DNA of 62,741 nucleotides from Cycloclasticus sp. symbiont of Poecilosclerida sp. M (GTDB taxonomy: Bacteria > Pseudomonadota > Gammaproteobacteria > Methylococcales > Cycloclasticaceae), in contig LWTN01000241.1 of the NCBI GenBank assembly GCA_002101225.1, positions 1 through 62,741 of the forward strand, given 5' to 3'. The notes under the pieces were generated by a model, which saw nothing but the letters and a program-made list of their open reading frames with translations, did no database searches and was not told where the DNA came from. Every line of letters starts with the position of its first letter. Positions within the stretch are counted from its first letter, which is position 1. The translations under genes were made by a program, and so were the position numbers. Shown here piece after piece: positions 9,668 to 18,802 of this stretch.

Positions 9668-12343
9668 ATGGATTTATCTGATGTTTTTGCTGCGATTAAA
9701 ATGGGGGCTGTTGTTATAACAGTTAACCAGCGTTTGGCGCGGCATCTGCTGGAAGGTATCAAGCAAGCTTATATAAAAGAGGCGACTGTTACGTGGGCTT
9801 CCCCATCTGTTATCTCTTTTGATGCTTGGCTGCATCAGCAATGGCAACGGCGTTTTGACTGTGTTGCTAGCGTAGGCGCGCCTATATGTGCCAATAAAAC
9901 CCTTTTAACAAAAGACCAGTCCTTGGCACTTTGGAAACGGGTAATTCGCAAATTGTCTGGCGCGGAATTATTAAACATTCCCGCGACGGCGAAGGCGGCG
10001 AATAAGGCACGACAATTTAGCTTGCAATGGGGCATAGGTGGTTCTAACGATTTTAATACCAGCGCGGATATTGCCCAATTTAACCAATGGCATAAAGCCT
10101 ATAAAGCTGAATTATCCAAGGGTGATTGGATGGATGATGTTCAGCTTTTAGCCGCCGTAAGCGAGTTGATGGCGCAGCCCGAAGAAATTATTCTAGCGGG
10201 CTTTGATGTGTTCACGCCCAGCCAAAAAGACTGTTGGGCGTTGTTGGAAACTAAAGGCTGCGTGATTAGCGAGTATTCGCCCTATACAAAAGCTGATTCC
10301 CCTCAAGTGTTTTCGGCTATAGATGGCAAGCAAGAGATAGCCGTGATGGCGCAGTGGGCGAGGGAGCGTTTAGATGAAAACCCCTATACCGTCATTGGTA
10401 TTGTGGTGCCGGAACTGGAAAGCGTACGGCAAATTCTAAAAACTGCGTTTAAAGAAGCGTTTTACCCCAGCGCAACGTATGCGGTGGATATGCCGTTTGA
10501 GAAACCTTATAACGTATCTTTAGGGCTGCCTTTAACCGATTACGCGCCGATTCAACAGGCGCTGCGTTTATTACAGTTTTTTAATCAACCTTTAGCGCTT
10601 AACGAATTGAGCTTATTGTTACGTTCATCGTTTATAAGCGCCGGTCAATCCGAATGTGGGCAGCGCGCACGGTTAGAGCTGTTGTTACGTAAACGCTCGG
10701 TGCTGACGTGTTCAATCAAAAAGTTGCGTAACCACCTTCAGCCCGAAGACGGTGAACAGTTCTTGTGCCCGATATTGCACTTGGCACTGTGTGAGGTAAT
10801 AGAACAATTGGCTAAGAGGCCGAATCGCGTAACACCATCTGAATGGGTAGGCGTATTCAGAGGCTTATTAACGGCGATAGATGTGCAGGGCGACCGCGAA
10901 CTAAGTTCTACCGAATACCAAGTATTTAAAGCGTGGGACGAGGGCTTACGCACCTTTGCTGCACTCGACACCGTGCAGGGTGCTATAGACTACCCAACCG
11001 CTTTAAGCGCACTGCGGTGTTTAATGGGCGATACGGTTTTTCAGCCTGAAACAACCCCCGCGCCGATTCAGATTATGGGTTTAATGGAAGCCGCTGGACA
11101 TGGCTTTGATGCGCTATGGGTGTGCGGTTTGCACGATCAATGTTGGCCGCCAGCGCCACAGCCTAGCCCGTTTTTACCGATTGTGGAACAACGTAAACAA
11201 GGCTTGATACAGTCGTCCGCTGAACACCAACACAAGTACGCTAAACAGGTAACGCAAAATTGGCAGGGTAGCGCGCAAACGGTGATATTCAGTTATGCCA
11301 CATCCAATGGCGAAACGCCTCAGCTTAAAAGCCCCTTATTGGATGAGTTTGCAGAAGTAAGCGCTGAAACCTTGCTGAAGCAGCAACCCATTAATCTCCT
11401 TGAACAACGTTTGGGCAGTGAGCATTTAAGTTTAATAGAAGATATAAGCGGCCCTGTTGTTGAAACCGAAGGTGTTACATGCGGTGGCGTAGGCGTATTG
11501 AAAGATCAATCAGCGTGTCCGTTTAAAGCATTTGCGCACTTTCGTTTGGCCGCCAGCGCGGTGGACGAGCCAGAACCCGGTATTGATACGCTATTACGCG
11601 GCACGCTCGTACATCGTTCTTTAGAAGCGGTATGGAAAAAGATTGAAACCCATCAGGCACTTTGTGAGTTGCCTGATGATAAAACCCAATCGTTGGTTAA
11701 CGCTGCGGTTAGCGAGGTGATTGAGCACGAAAGCTACAGAACTCCCATTTTAAAGAACGCATTTGGGCGATTAGAAATACAACGCATCAGTGAGTTATTG
11801 TTGGACTGGCTAGCGATAGATAAGCAGCGTGAGCCGTTTAGCGTGGTGGATACGGAGCGCAAACAAGTTTTAGCGATTGGGCAGTTGCAACTGAACACCG
11901 CTATTGACCGCGTTGATACGTTAGAAGACGCGTCGACAGCGATTATTGATTACAAAACGGGTGAGACAAAAATTGGCAGTTGGTTTGGTGAGCGACCAGA
12001 AGAACCACAATTACCCCTGTACAGCGTGTTTGGCAGTGAAGGCGTGCACAGTATTAGCTTTGCCCAGCTAAAAAAGGGCGCGACTAAATACGTAGGTTTG
12101 AGCGATAGAAACGAGCACTTTACGGCCTTAAAGAATGTGAGCGATAACAAAGTAAAGGCGGATGAGTCGGAGTGGGCTGCGCAAATGGAGTATTGGAAAA
12201 CGGTTATGACGAACCTTTCTGATGAGTTTGTAGCGGGCGATGCACGCGTCAACCCCACTAAAAAAGCGTGTGACTATTGTGATTTAACGAGCTTGTGCCG
12301 TATTAACGAGCAAGACGACTTACAGGTGCTAGTTGATGAGTAA
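9668..12343 (+). CDS. AddB-like PD-(D/E)XK nuclease (TIGR03623-type DNA repair protein)
   Basis: The 891-residue protein is probably one half of an AddAB-like double-strand-break resection complex. The N-terminal two thirds resembles the inactive helicase-like part of AddB (TVNQRLARHLLEGIKQAY, MGLMEAAGHGFDALWVCGLH). The C-terminal nuclease domain has GTLVHRSLEAVW, the core Asp-Tyr-Lys (Asp761, Lys763 in IIDYKTGE) and QLPLYSVF. Four cysteines, Cys617 plus Cys868, Cys871 and Cys877 (C-x2-C-x5-C), give the iron-sulfur arrangement of AddB nucleases. The ATG at 9668 is preferred over a TTG at 9638; neither has a strong ribosome site. It overlaps the helicase gene by eight bases. Confidence 0.87.
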   Translation: MDLSDVFAAIKMGAVVITVNQRLARHLLEGIKQAYIKEATVTWASPSVISFDAWLHQQWQRRFDCVASVGAPICANKTLLTKDQSLALWKRVIRKLSGAELLNIPATAKAANKARQFSLQWGIGGSNDFNTSADIAQFNQWHKAYKAELSKGDWMDDVQLLAAVSELMAQPEEIILAGFDVFTPSQKDCWALLETKGCVISEYSPYTKADSPQVFSAIDGKQEIAVMAQWARERLDENPYTVIGIVVPELESVRQILKTAFKEAFYPSATYAVDMPFEKPYNVSLGLPLTDYAPIQQALRLLQFFNQPLALNELSLLLRSSFISAGQSECGQRARLELLLRKRSVLTCSIKKLRNHLQPEDGEQFLCPILHLALCEVIEQLAKRPNRVTPSEWVGVFRGLLTAIDVQGDRELSSTEYQVFKAWDEGLRTFAALDTVQGAIDYPTALSALRCLMGDTVFQPETTPAPIQIMGLMEAAGHGFDALWVCGLHDQCWPPAPQPSPFLPIVEQRKQGLIQSSAEHQHKYAKQVTQNWQGSAQTVIFSYATSNGETPQLKSPLLDEFAEVSAETLLKQQPINLLEQRLGSEHLSLIEDISGPVVETEGVTCGGVGVLKDQSACPFKAFAHFRLAASAVDEPEPGIDTLLRGTLVHRSLEAVWKKIETHQALCELPDDKTQSLVNAAVSEVIEHESYRTPILKNAFGRLEIQRISELLLDWLAIDKQREPFSVVDTERKQVLAIGQLQLNTAIDRVDTLEDASTAIIDYKTGETKIGSWFGERPEEPQLPLYSVFGSEGVHSISFAQLKKGATKYVGLSDRNEHFTALKNVSDNKVKADESEWAAQMEYWKTVMTNLSDEFVAGDARVNPTKKACDYCDLTSLCRINEQDDLQVLVDE

Positions 12344-15300
12344 GCCTCAAGATCAAGCGCAACGACAGCAAGTGTTGGACGTGAGCCAGTCCTTCATCGT
12401 GCAAGCCCCTGCCGGTTCTGGCAAAACGAGCCTGCTCACCCAGCGTTTTTTAAAGCTGTTGACGATTGTTAATAACCCCGAAGAAATACTGGCGATTACT
12501 TTCACCAAAAAAGCGGCGGCCGAAATGCACCAGCGGATTATTGAGTCGATAAAGCTCGTCACCCAACCGCGACCCGATAGTGATTTTGATAGACAAACAT
12601 GGGATATGGCAACGCAAGTGCTACAGCGCGACGCGGATTGCGAATGGCATTTGTTGCAAAACCCAAATCGTTTACGGGTACAAACGATTGATTCCTTATG
12701 CGCGCATTTAACCAAGCAAATGCCCGTTACAGCTCGATTTGGCTCGCCACCCGCTATTCAACAAGACGCGAGTGCTTTATACCTAGAGGCGGCTAGAAAC
12801 TGTTTGCAAGAGCTGGATGCAGACGATGCAACAGGTGGCGCGATACGGGTGTTATTGACGCACGTGGATAACCAGTTATCACGCGCTGAAAGTTTATTGT
12901 CGACGATGCTCGCATCACGTGACCAGTGGTTACGCCATGTGTTGGGTGGTGGTGAAACGAATACGACTAATCGCAACAACTTAGAAGCCGTGTTATTGCG
13001 AACGGTTGAGTCGGTCTTATCTGATGTGACTGAGCAGTTAAGTCAAGACCTCGGCGAACGGCTTAAAGCGTTATTAGTATTTGCATCGGGTCATAGTAGC
13101 GATAAGGAATCAGATGTTGTGCGCTTAGGTGCCGATTTTGATGGCGCTGATAATACGGCCAGGTCGCTTCCCGGATGGCGCATGTTATGCAGCTTCCTGT
13201 TAACCGATAAAGGTGATTGGCGCAAACAAGCAAACGCTGCGCTAGGCTTTCCGGCACCTAGCAATACAAAAAACAAAGACGAAAAGGCGTTGTTTGGCGA
13301 GCAAAAATCACAGTACAAAGCGCTGCTATTGGAATTGCAAGAGTGCCAGGCGTTAAACGATGCCTTGAGCTGGGTGCGTTGTTTGCCAAACCCAAGTTAT
13401 AGCGATCAGCAATGGCAACTGATTGAAGCATTAATGCAGCTGTTACCGCAGGCGGTGGCGCACTTGCGTTTAGTGTTTCAACAAACGGGTAGTGTGGATT
13501 TTTGTGAAGTCTCGCTGTCTGCAAGCCATGCGTTGAGTGATGCGTCGGGTATGACGGACGTTGGGCTGAAGCTGGATTATCAATTGCAGCATATGCTGGT
13601 GGATGAATTTCAAGACACATCTGAAACCCAGTTTATGTTGCTCAAAGACTTGGTTGCAGGTTGGCAGCCAAGGGATGGAAGGACGCTGTTTTTAGTCGGT
13701 GACCCGATGCAGTCTATTTATCGGTTCCGTCAGGCAGAAGTCGGCTTATTCCTTAAAGCGCAAGAAGAGGGTTTAGGTGAGGTAAGAGCGATAACGCCCG
13801 TGAATATCGCGGTTAATTTTCGTTCGCAGCCAGCGATTGTGGACTGGGTGAATGATGCGTTCAGTCATGTGATGCCTAGCAACGACAATCTATTTAGTGG
13901 GGCCATTTCTTACAAGCCATCTGTACCGTTTAGCGCGGCTGGCACAGATAAAGGCGGGGTGCATTATTATCCGCACGAAACGAGGCAGGCCGAGGGTGAT
14001 GCATTACGGGCGCTTATTCAACGTCTTCAGCAAGAAACACCTAATAATTCGATTGGCGTGCTCGTGCGGGGCAGAAAAAGCCTAACCGAACTGGTACAAG
14101 CTTTAAATAAGGCAGAGGTAACCTATCAAGCAACGGACATTGACCCATTAAATACGTGCCAAACGGTGATTGATTTAATGTCGCTGACGCAGGCTTATTT
14201 GTACTCTGCGGATAGAGTGGCGTGGTTGGCCGTGTTGCGTGCGCCGTGGTGTGCGCTCAGCCTTAGCGATATGTATGTCTTGTTGGATGACTGTGACGAT
14301 GCGAATGTGTGGGATTGTTTATCTGACGCGACCCGCATTAACGCGTTAAGCATACAAGGCCAACAGGCTCTAACTCATTTGCAATATTATTTTGATACCG
14401 CGTTTGCACATAAAGAACGCTTGGGCTTGGCAGAGATAATAAAGGGTTTGTGGAACACGTTGTTGGGGCCTGAGTGCCTGCAATCAACGACCGACTTGGC
14501 TGATAGCGAGCGCTTCTTTGACTGCTTGTACGAACTCGAAGCCGAAGGGCAGGGTGTAGAGGCTAAGGTTTTACAAGAGCGCGTTGAGAAGTTATACGCG
14601 GCGCCCGATGTAAGTGGTTCAAGCCTTTTGCAAATTATGACCATTCACAAGGCGAAGGGGCTTGAGTTTGATCACGTTATTTTACCGGGGCTGGATAGAA
14701 AAGCCGGAAATGATGATAAGCGACTATTGGCTTGGTTAGAGCGGCCAGCGGATGAGCCAGGCCAAAATGAATTGATGATTGCGCCAATTAAAGAAACGGG
14801 CGCCGATGATAATGCGGTTGCTAAGTACCTCAATAAGGTTGAACAAGAAAAATCCCAGCATGAAAACCAGCGTTTGCTTTATGTGGCGGCAACACGCGCG
14901 AAAAAGCATTTGCACTTAAGTTTTTGCTTAAAGCCTGATGCCAAAACTGACGAGCCGAAAGCGCCCGCGAGTAATACCTTGATAGGTTTGTTGTGGCCCG
15001 TTATTGAAGAGGATATAGCGATCGAGTTTTCAGGTGATAATTCAATTGATAAAAAATATTTAACTAACTGTTATATAAAAGAATTAAATATTAAAAATAT
15101 ACAAGTAAGTGATAATACACATTTAGATTATCAACATAAAATAGATAGTGTTTTACAGCCGCAAACGAACATGATTGAGTTCGATTGGGCGAGTGATTTG
15201 GCGGCATCAGTTGGAACGGTTTGCCACCAATGGATGCAAATAATGGGTGAAAGAGGCGAATATACTTTCGATGAACAGACGCAGGCTATTCGACACCAGT

Positions 15301-15713
15301 TACTAGAAGCGGGTGTGTTGCCAAAAAGCATCGATGAGGCAGTAGATCGAGTTAAGGAGGTTTTAACGTTTTGCCTGCAAGATAAACGCGGGCAATGGGT
15401 TCTTAATAATCAACACGAAGAGAGTCAATTCGAACTGGCTTTGTCGGGCGTCATTAACAATGTGGTGGTGGATTGCAGGCTGGACAGAACTTTCGTGGAT
15501 GATGGCAAGCGCTGGATTGTTGATTATAAAAGCAGTCGGCACGATGACGATAATAAGGAACAATTTTTGGACGAAGAAATGACGCGCTATAAAGAACAAT
15601 TAGAACGCTATGCGTGCTTGATGTCGGCGCTAGACGATCGGCCGATTATGCTGGGCTTGTATTACCCCGCGTTTGGCGGCTGGCGTAGCTGGGAGTTTAA
15701 GCGTGCTATCTAA
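12336..15713 (+). CDS. AddA-like UvrD-family helicase/nuclease
   Basis: The 1125-residue protein is a superfamily 1A helicase with a C-terminal nuclease, partner of the preceding AddB-like protein. Walker A is APAGSGKTS (residues 24-32), motif Ia is AITFTKKAAAEMHQRI, and motif II is LVDEFQDTSETQF. Then come GDPMQSIYRFRQAEV (motif III), VNFRSQPAIVDW (IV), TIHKAKGLEFDHVILPG (V) and RLLYVAATRAKKHLHL (VI). The nuclease end has GTVCHQWMQIMGERGEY, then DCRLDRTF and IVDYKSSR, ending QLERYA. The ATG at 12336 is used; a TTG lies one codon earlier. The stretch from about 15040 to 15150 is strikingly AT-rich and encodes a Lys/Asn/Ile-rich linker before the nuclease domain. Confidence 0.9.
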   Translation: MSKPQDQAQRQQVLDVSQSFIVQAPAGSGKTSLLTQRFLKLLTIVNNPEEILAITFTKKAAAEMHQRIIESIKLVTQPRPDSDFDRQTWDMATQVLQRDADCEWHLLQNPNRLRVQTIDSLCAHLTKQMPVTARFGSPPAIQQDASALYLEAARNCLQELDADDATGGAIRVLLTHVDNQLSRAESLLSTMLASRDQWLRHVLGGGETNTTNRNNLEAVLLRTVESVLSDVTEQLSQDLGERLKALLVFASGHSSDKESDVVRLGADFDGADNTARSLPGWRMLCSFLLTDKGDWRKQANAALGFPAPSNTKNKDEKALFGEQKSQYKALLLELQECQALNDALSWVRCLPNPSYSDQQWQLIEALMQLLPQAVAHLRLVFQQTGSVDFCEVSLSASHALSDASGMTDVGLKLDYQLQHMLVDEFQDTSETQFMLLKDLVAGWQPRDGRTLFLVGDPMQSIYRFRQAEVGLFLKAQEEGLGEVRAITPVNIAVNFRSQPAIVDWVNDAFSHVMPSNDNLFSGAISYKPSVPFSAAGTDKGGVHYYPHETRQAEGDALRALIQRLQQETPNNSIGVLVRGRKSLTELVQALNKAEVTYQATDIDPLNTCQTVIDLMSLTQAYLYSADRVAWLAVLRAPWCALSLSDMYVLLDDCDDANVWDCLSDATRINALSIQGQQALTHLQYYFDTAFAHKERLGLAEIIKGLWNTLLGPECLQSTTDLADSERFFDCLYELEAEGQGVEAKVLQERVEKLYAAPDVSGSSLLQIMTIHKAKGLEFDHVILPGLDRKAGNDDKRLLAWLERPADEPGQNELMIAPIKETGADDNAVAKYLNKVEQEKSQHENQRLLYVAATRAKKHLHLSFCLKPDAKTDEPKAPASNTLIGLLWPVIEEDIAIEFSGDNSIDKKYLTNCYIKELNIKNIQVSDNTHLDYQHKIDSVLQPQTNMIEFDWASDLAASVGTVCHQWMQIMGERGEYTFDEQTQAIRHQLLEAGVLPKSIDEAVDRVKEVLTFCLQDKRGQWVLNNQHEESQFELALSGVINNVVVDCRLDRTFVDDGKRWIVDYKSSRHDDDNKEQFLDEEMTRYKEQLERYACLMSALDDRPIMLGLYYPAFGGWRSWEFKRAI

Positions 15714-17841
15714 AAAGTGGCTAGCCGTCGCATTCCTGCTGCTGGCGGTCGCCGGCTCTTATGCGTTCGGCTTACATGAATACCTTAATTTAATGGCTTT
15801 AAAAGACAAAAGCGCAGGTTTTATCGCGTATTACGAGGCGAACCCTTGGCAAACCTCGCTCTGGTTCTTTCTTATCTATATTGTTACCACAGCCGTTTCT
15901 ATTCCTGGCGCGAGCATTCTTACACTGGCGGGAGGTGCTGTGTTTGGATTGTGGTGGGGCGTTGTATTGGTGTCTTTTGCTTCAACCATTGGCGCTAGTT
16001 TGGCTTTTTTATTGTCGCGTTATGTCTTGAGAGAAGCTGTTCAAGCCAAGTTTTCGGATAAGTTAGCGTATATAAATGCAGGCATAGAAAAAGAAGGGGC
16101 GTTCTATCTGTTCACTTTACGCTTAATTGTTGTTTTCCCCTTTTGGCTGATTAACCTATTGATGGGCTTAACGCCGCTTAAATTAAGGACATATTTCTGG
16201 GTTAGCCAATTAGGCATGTTCCCCGCGACGATTTTGTTCGTTAATGCGGGTACGCAGCTGGCTAAGATAGAACAGGTCGGCGATATATTGTTGCCAGCGG
16301 TGGCGATTTCATTTGCCTTATTAGGCATATTTCCGTTGATTGCAAAAACCATTCCTTCTGTTATACGTCGCTATAAGCTGCTAAAAGCATTTAAAAAACC
16401 GAAAACATTTGATTATAACCTGGTGGTGATGGGTGCGGGTTCAGCGGGTTTAGTCAGCTCATATATTGCAGCGGCCGTTAAAGCTAAAGTGTTGCTGATT
16501 GAGAAAGACAAAATGGGCGGTGATTGCTTGAACACAGGCTGCGTGCCATCAAAGTCGTTGATTAAGTCCTCTCGATTTTTGGCTGAACTGGCTCGAAGTG
16601 AACGCTATGGCATCAAAAGCGCAACGGCTGAATTTGATTTTGCTGAGGTCATGCAACGCGTTGAGTCTGTCATTAAACAGGTGGAGCCACACGATTCAGT
16701 TGAACGTTATACCGATTTGGGAGTTGAGTGCCGCCAAGGTGAGGCGCGTGTGCTGTCTCCATGGGAAGTTGAGTTGGACGGTAAAACCATCAGCACACAA
16801 AACATTATTCTTGCCACGGGCGCTAAACCGCGCGTGCCGAATATTGATGGCTTGGATAAAGTGACATTCTATACCTCGGATACGATTTGGTCCTTGCGTG
16901 AACGGCCCAAGCGCTTGTTAGTGATTGGTGGTGGCCCCATTGGTTGTGAGTTAGGGCAGAGCTTTAGCCGCTTAGGCTGCAAGGTCACTATCATTGATAT
17001 GGCAGAGCGCATTATGATGCCTGAGGGTGCAGAAGCCGCGAGCTTGCTGTCTGAACAGCTTCAAGCGGAAGGTGTGGAGTTAATACTCGAATGCTCAATT
17101 GATTCATTTGTTGTTGAAAGCAACGAATCGTTGGTTGTTATTAAGACCAAAGGAAAGAACACTGAAAAACTGGCTTTTGACGTCGTGCTTTTTGCTATTG
17201 GTCGGCAAGCCAATGTGAGTGGCATGGGTTTAGAAGAACTGGGCGTTGAAACAACACCCGCTGGGACTGTTGAGGTTGATAAATACATGCGCACAAGTAT
17301 TCCTACAATTTATGCTTGTGGCGACGTGGCTGGGCCTTACCAATTCACGCACACGGCAGCGCACTACGCATGGTATAGCGCGGTAAATAGTTTGTTTGGT
17401 GATGTGTGGCGGTTTAAGGCGGATCATCGCGTGATACCGCGCGTGACCTTTACAGAACCAGAAATAGCTAGCGTGGGCTATAACGAGCAGTCAGCAAAAG
17501 CGACGGGGCTAAGTACCGAAGTGACAGTGTTTAAATTAGATGAATTGGATAGAGCAATTGTTGATGGTAAAACTGAGGGCTTTGTTAAAGTGCTAACGCC
17601 TGTTGGTAAAGATAAAATTTTGGGCGTGACGATTGTTGGCGAACACGCTGGAGAGATATTGCCAGAGTTTGTGCTGGCAATGAAACATGGTCTAGGTTTA
17701 AATAAAATATTGGGTACGATTCACGCCTACCCAACGTGGGCAGAGGCAAATAAATATGCCGCAGGAGTTTGGAAGAAGAACCATAAGCCAGAAAAGATTC
17801 TAGCGATGCTAGAACGCTTTCATACGGCTAAGCGAAAATAG
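15703..17841 (+). CDS. VTT-domain / MerA-like flavin disulfide reductase fusion
   Basis: The 712-residue protein has two parts. Residues about 5-220 are a VTT (TVP38/TMEM64, DedA-like) membrane domain with several helices and the motif SIPGASILTLAGGAVFG. From about 235 a class I pyridine nucleotide-disulfide oxidoreductase follows: FAD motif GAGSAGL (244-250), redox pair CLNTGC (Cys275, Cys280), NAD(P)H motif VIGGGPIGCELGQSFSRLGC, the YACGDVAG FAD motif, and a dimerisation domain ending with HAYPTWAEA. The Cys-Cys tail of mercuric reductase is absent, so mercury reduction is unlikely. The GTG at 15703 has GGGAG seven bases upstream and overlaps the helicase stop. Such fusions commonly precede arsS; its substrate is unknown. 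Confidence 0.9.
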   Translation: MLSKKWLAVAFLLLAVAGSYAFGLHEYLNLMALKDKSAGFIAYYEANPWQTSLWFFLIYIVTTAVSIPGASILTLAGGAVFGLWWGVVLVSFASTIGASLAFLLSRYVLREAVQAKFSDKLAYINAGIEKEGAFYLFTLRLIVVFPFWLINLLMGLTPLKLRTYFWVSQLGMFPATILFVNAGTQLAKIEQVGDILLPAVAISFALLGIFPLIAKTIPSVIRRYKLLKAFKKPKTFDYNLVVMGAGSAGLVSSYIAAAVKAKVLLIEKDKMGGDCLNTGCVPSKSLIKSSRFLAELARSERYGIKSATAEFDFAEVMQRVESVIKQVEPHDSVERYTDLGVECRQGEARVLSPWEVELDGKTISTQNIILATGAKPRVPNIDGLDKVTFYTSDTIWSLRERPKRLLVIGGGPIGCELGQSFSRLGCKVTIIDMAERIMMPEGAEAASLLSEQLQAEGVELILECSIDSFVVESNESLVVIKTKGKNTEKLAFDVVLFAIGRQANVSGMGLEELGVETTPAGTVEVDKYMRTSIPTIYACGDVAGPYQFTHTAAHYAWYSAVNSLFGDVWRFKADHRVIPRVTFTEPEIASVGYNEQSAKATGLSTEVTVFKLDELDRAIVDGKTEGFVKVLTPVGKDKILGVTIVGEHAGEILPEFVLAMKHGLGLNKILGTIHAYPTWAEANKYAAGVWKKNHKPEKILAMLERFHTAKRK

Positions 17842-17842
17842 T

Positions 17843-18793
17843 ATGCATTCAACGATTGAAAAACTAAAGGTAACCGATTTTCCTGCTATTAAGCGGGGCA
17901 AACTTGAAACCTTGCAGGTTAATTTCGGTTATTTGTGTAACCTATCGTGTCTGCACTGTCACGTGAATGCAGGGCCCACGCGTAAAGAACTGATGGATAA
18001 AAAGACGATAGATGATGTGTTGTTATTTATTGATCAGAATGGCATTAAAACGCTTGATTTGACTGGCGGCGCACCAGAAATGAACCCCCACTTTGAATAT
18101 ATCGTGTCGGAAGCTGTTAAGCGAGGTGTTGCTGTCATAGACCGTTGCAACCTAACGATTTTAGAAGAACCAGGTTATGAACAGATGGCAGAATTTATGG
18201 CAGCTAAAGGCGTGCAAATAGTCGCTTCTTTGCCGTGTTATTCAAGCGATAATGTGGATGCGCAGCGCGGTGATGGGGTGTTTGATAAGAGCATTTCAGC
18301 ACTACAAGAACTCAATACTTTAGGTTATGGGAAGGGTTTGCAATTGGATTTAGTGTATAACCCGCAAGGCCCTCAACTACCGCCTAATCAAGCGGCGCTT
18401 GAATTAGAATATAAAACACATTTACGTGATAACTTCGGTATTGAATTTAGCCGTTTATTAACGATTACCAATATGCCAATTAAACGCTTCGGCAGTGCGC
18501 TGATTTCTAAAGGCCAATTCGAGACTTATATGGATTTGTTGAAGTCGGCTTATCAATCGGTAAATCTCGATGGCTTGATGTGTAAAAGTATTTTAAGCGT
18601 CGATTGGAAAGGCTTTGTATATGATTGCGACTTTAACCAAATGTTAGAGTTGCCAGCGGGCTTTTCTGATACAAAAAAACACATTTCGGATTGCTTGGGT
18701 GTAAATTTTCACCAGCAGCCCATTACAATTGCCGACCATTGTTATGGTTGTACAGCGGGCAGCGGTTCGAGTTGCGCCGGCTCTTTATCATAA
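17843..18793 (+). CDS. arsS: Arsenosugar biosynthesis radical SAM protein ArsS
   Basis: The 316-residue protein is a radical SAM enzyme with the cluster motif CNLSCLHC (Cys32, Cys36, Cys39) after LQVNFGYL. The family adds a 5'-deoxyadenosyl group to methylated arsenic, the step that builds the ribosyl arsenic skeleton of arsenosugars. The C-terminal domain has the Cys-rich tail typical of the family (CKSILSVDWKGFVYDCDFNQ, then HCYGCTAGSGSSCAGS). Some relatives carry selenocysteine in this region; here the positions read as ordinary cysteine codons. It starts one base after the VTT-reductase gene and ends nine bases before arsM, so one operon is likely. Confidence 0.92.
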   Translation: MHSTIEKLKVTDFPAIKRGKLETLQVNFGYLCNLSCLHCHVNAGPTRKELMDKKTIDDVLLFIDQNGIKTLDLTGGAPEMNPHFEYIVSEAVKRGVAVIDRCNLTILEEPGYEQMAEFMAAKGVQIVASLPCYSSDNVDAQRGDGVFDKSISALQELNTLGYGKGLQLDLVYNPQGPQLPPNQAALELEYKTHLRDNFGIEFSRLLTITNMPIKRFGSALISKGQFETYMDLLKSAYQSVNLDGLMCKSILSVDWKGFVYDCDFNQMLELPAGFSDTKKHISDCLGVNFHQQPITIADHCYGCTAGSGSSCAGSLS

Positions 18794-18802
18794 GGATTTA
18801 AA

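Noticed and set aside
15703-17841. Mercuric reductase (merA)
   Set aside because: The redox pair is present but the C-terminal vicinal cysteines of MerA are absent, there is no mer operon, and arsS/arsM follow.
18730-18793. Selenocysteine in the Cys-rich end of ArsS
   Set aside because: All relevant codons are cysteine codons and the frame ends in an ordinary stop; no in-frame TGA is present.
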